A stretch of 5,614 bases of DNA from Mageeibacillus sp. UBA1243. Its GTDB lineage: Bacteria > Bacillota > Clostridia > UBA1212. The stretch spans positions 14,484-20,097 of the forward strand of contig DBWH01000030.1 in NCBI GenBank assembly GCA_002308595.1, read 5' to 3'. Positions 5,553-5,614 of the stretch are shown piece by piece; the first letter of the stretch is position 1; the number at the start of each line of letters is the position of its first letter. The notes beneath the pieces were generated by a model that did no database searches, was not told the DNA's origin, and saw only the letters and a list, made by a program, of their open reading frames with translations. The position numbers and the translations under genes were made by a program.

Positions 5553-5614
5553 GAAAGAAAGTCGCGAGTAATCGTCGTAAGACTCCTCGTTTCGTAATAA
5601 CCTTTCCCGCGACT
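5549..5614. repeat. Overlapping inverted repeats at the window edge
   Basis: Two competing pairings are visible. AGTCGCG (5560-5566) matches CGCGACT (5608-5614), and CGCGGAAAG (5549-5557) matches CTTTCC-C-GCG (5602-5611) with one bulged C. The first arm of the second pairing is shared with the preceding 13-bp repeat. The stretch from 5553 to 5614 has no ORF that I can support. The structure may continue beyond the window. Confidence 0.55.

Overview
The window looks like chromosomal DNA of a Clostridia-type member of the Bacillota, probably an uncultured lineage. The evidence is a B. subtilis-like ribosomal protein L19, a DUF1385/YqhQ-family membrane protein directly upstream of prmC (a common Clostridia arrangement), strong AGGAG-type ribosome binding sites and a consensus sigma-A promoter. 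Genus and family cannot be read from the sequence. All three genes are chromosomal housekeeping types. I see no transposase, phage gene, CRISPR array, tRNA or rRNA.

Layout. Positions 1-127 hold a 28-bp AT-rich perfect dyad and the intrinsic terminator of rplS. rplS (L19) lies on the minus strand at 128-469, with a roughly 100-nt structured leader (470-570) and a perfect TTGACA-N17-TATAAT promoter (575-603). It stands alone rather than at the end of the usual rpsP-rimM-trmD-rplS operon. Facing the other way from the shared intergenic region is a plus-strand pair. The first gene (756-2075) encodes a DUF1385 polytopic membrane protein with an unusual acidic tail of about 110 residues. Seventeen bases later comes a 1084-residue ORF (2093-5347) that joins a complete PrmC/HemK release-factor glutamine methyltransferase to a complete RecG branch-migration helicase. 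A terminator-like hairpin follows its stop at once. The last 230 bases contain no gene. They hold three copies of a 49-bp-class direct repeat and several overlapping inverted repeats that run to the window edge.

How it fits together. rplS and PrmC both belong to translation: PrmC methylates the GGQ glutamine of release factors RF1/RF2. RecG rescues stalled replication forks and remodels branched DNA. The DUF1385 protein has no settled function but often sits beside prmC. The most notable feature is the single-polypeptide PrmC-RecG fusion: the reading frame is open across a disordered linker, and no ATG codon occurs in frame between residue 105 and residue 454. The second most notable is the rplS leader, where three short segments can pair in mutually exclusive ways and one of them can cover the Shine-Dalgarno sequence.
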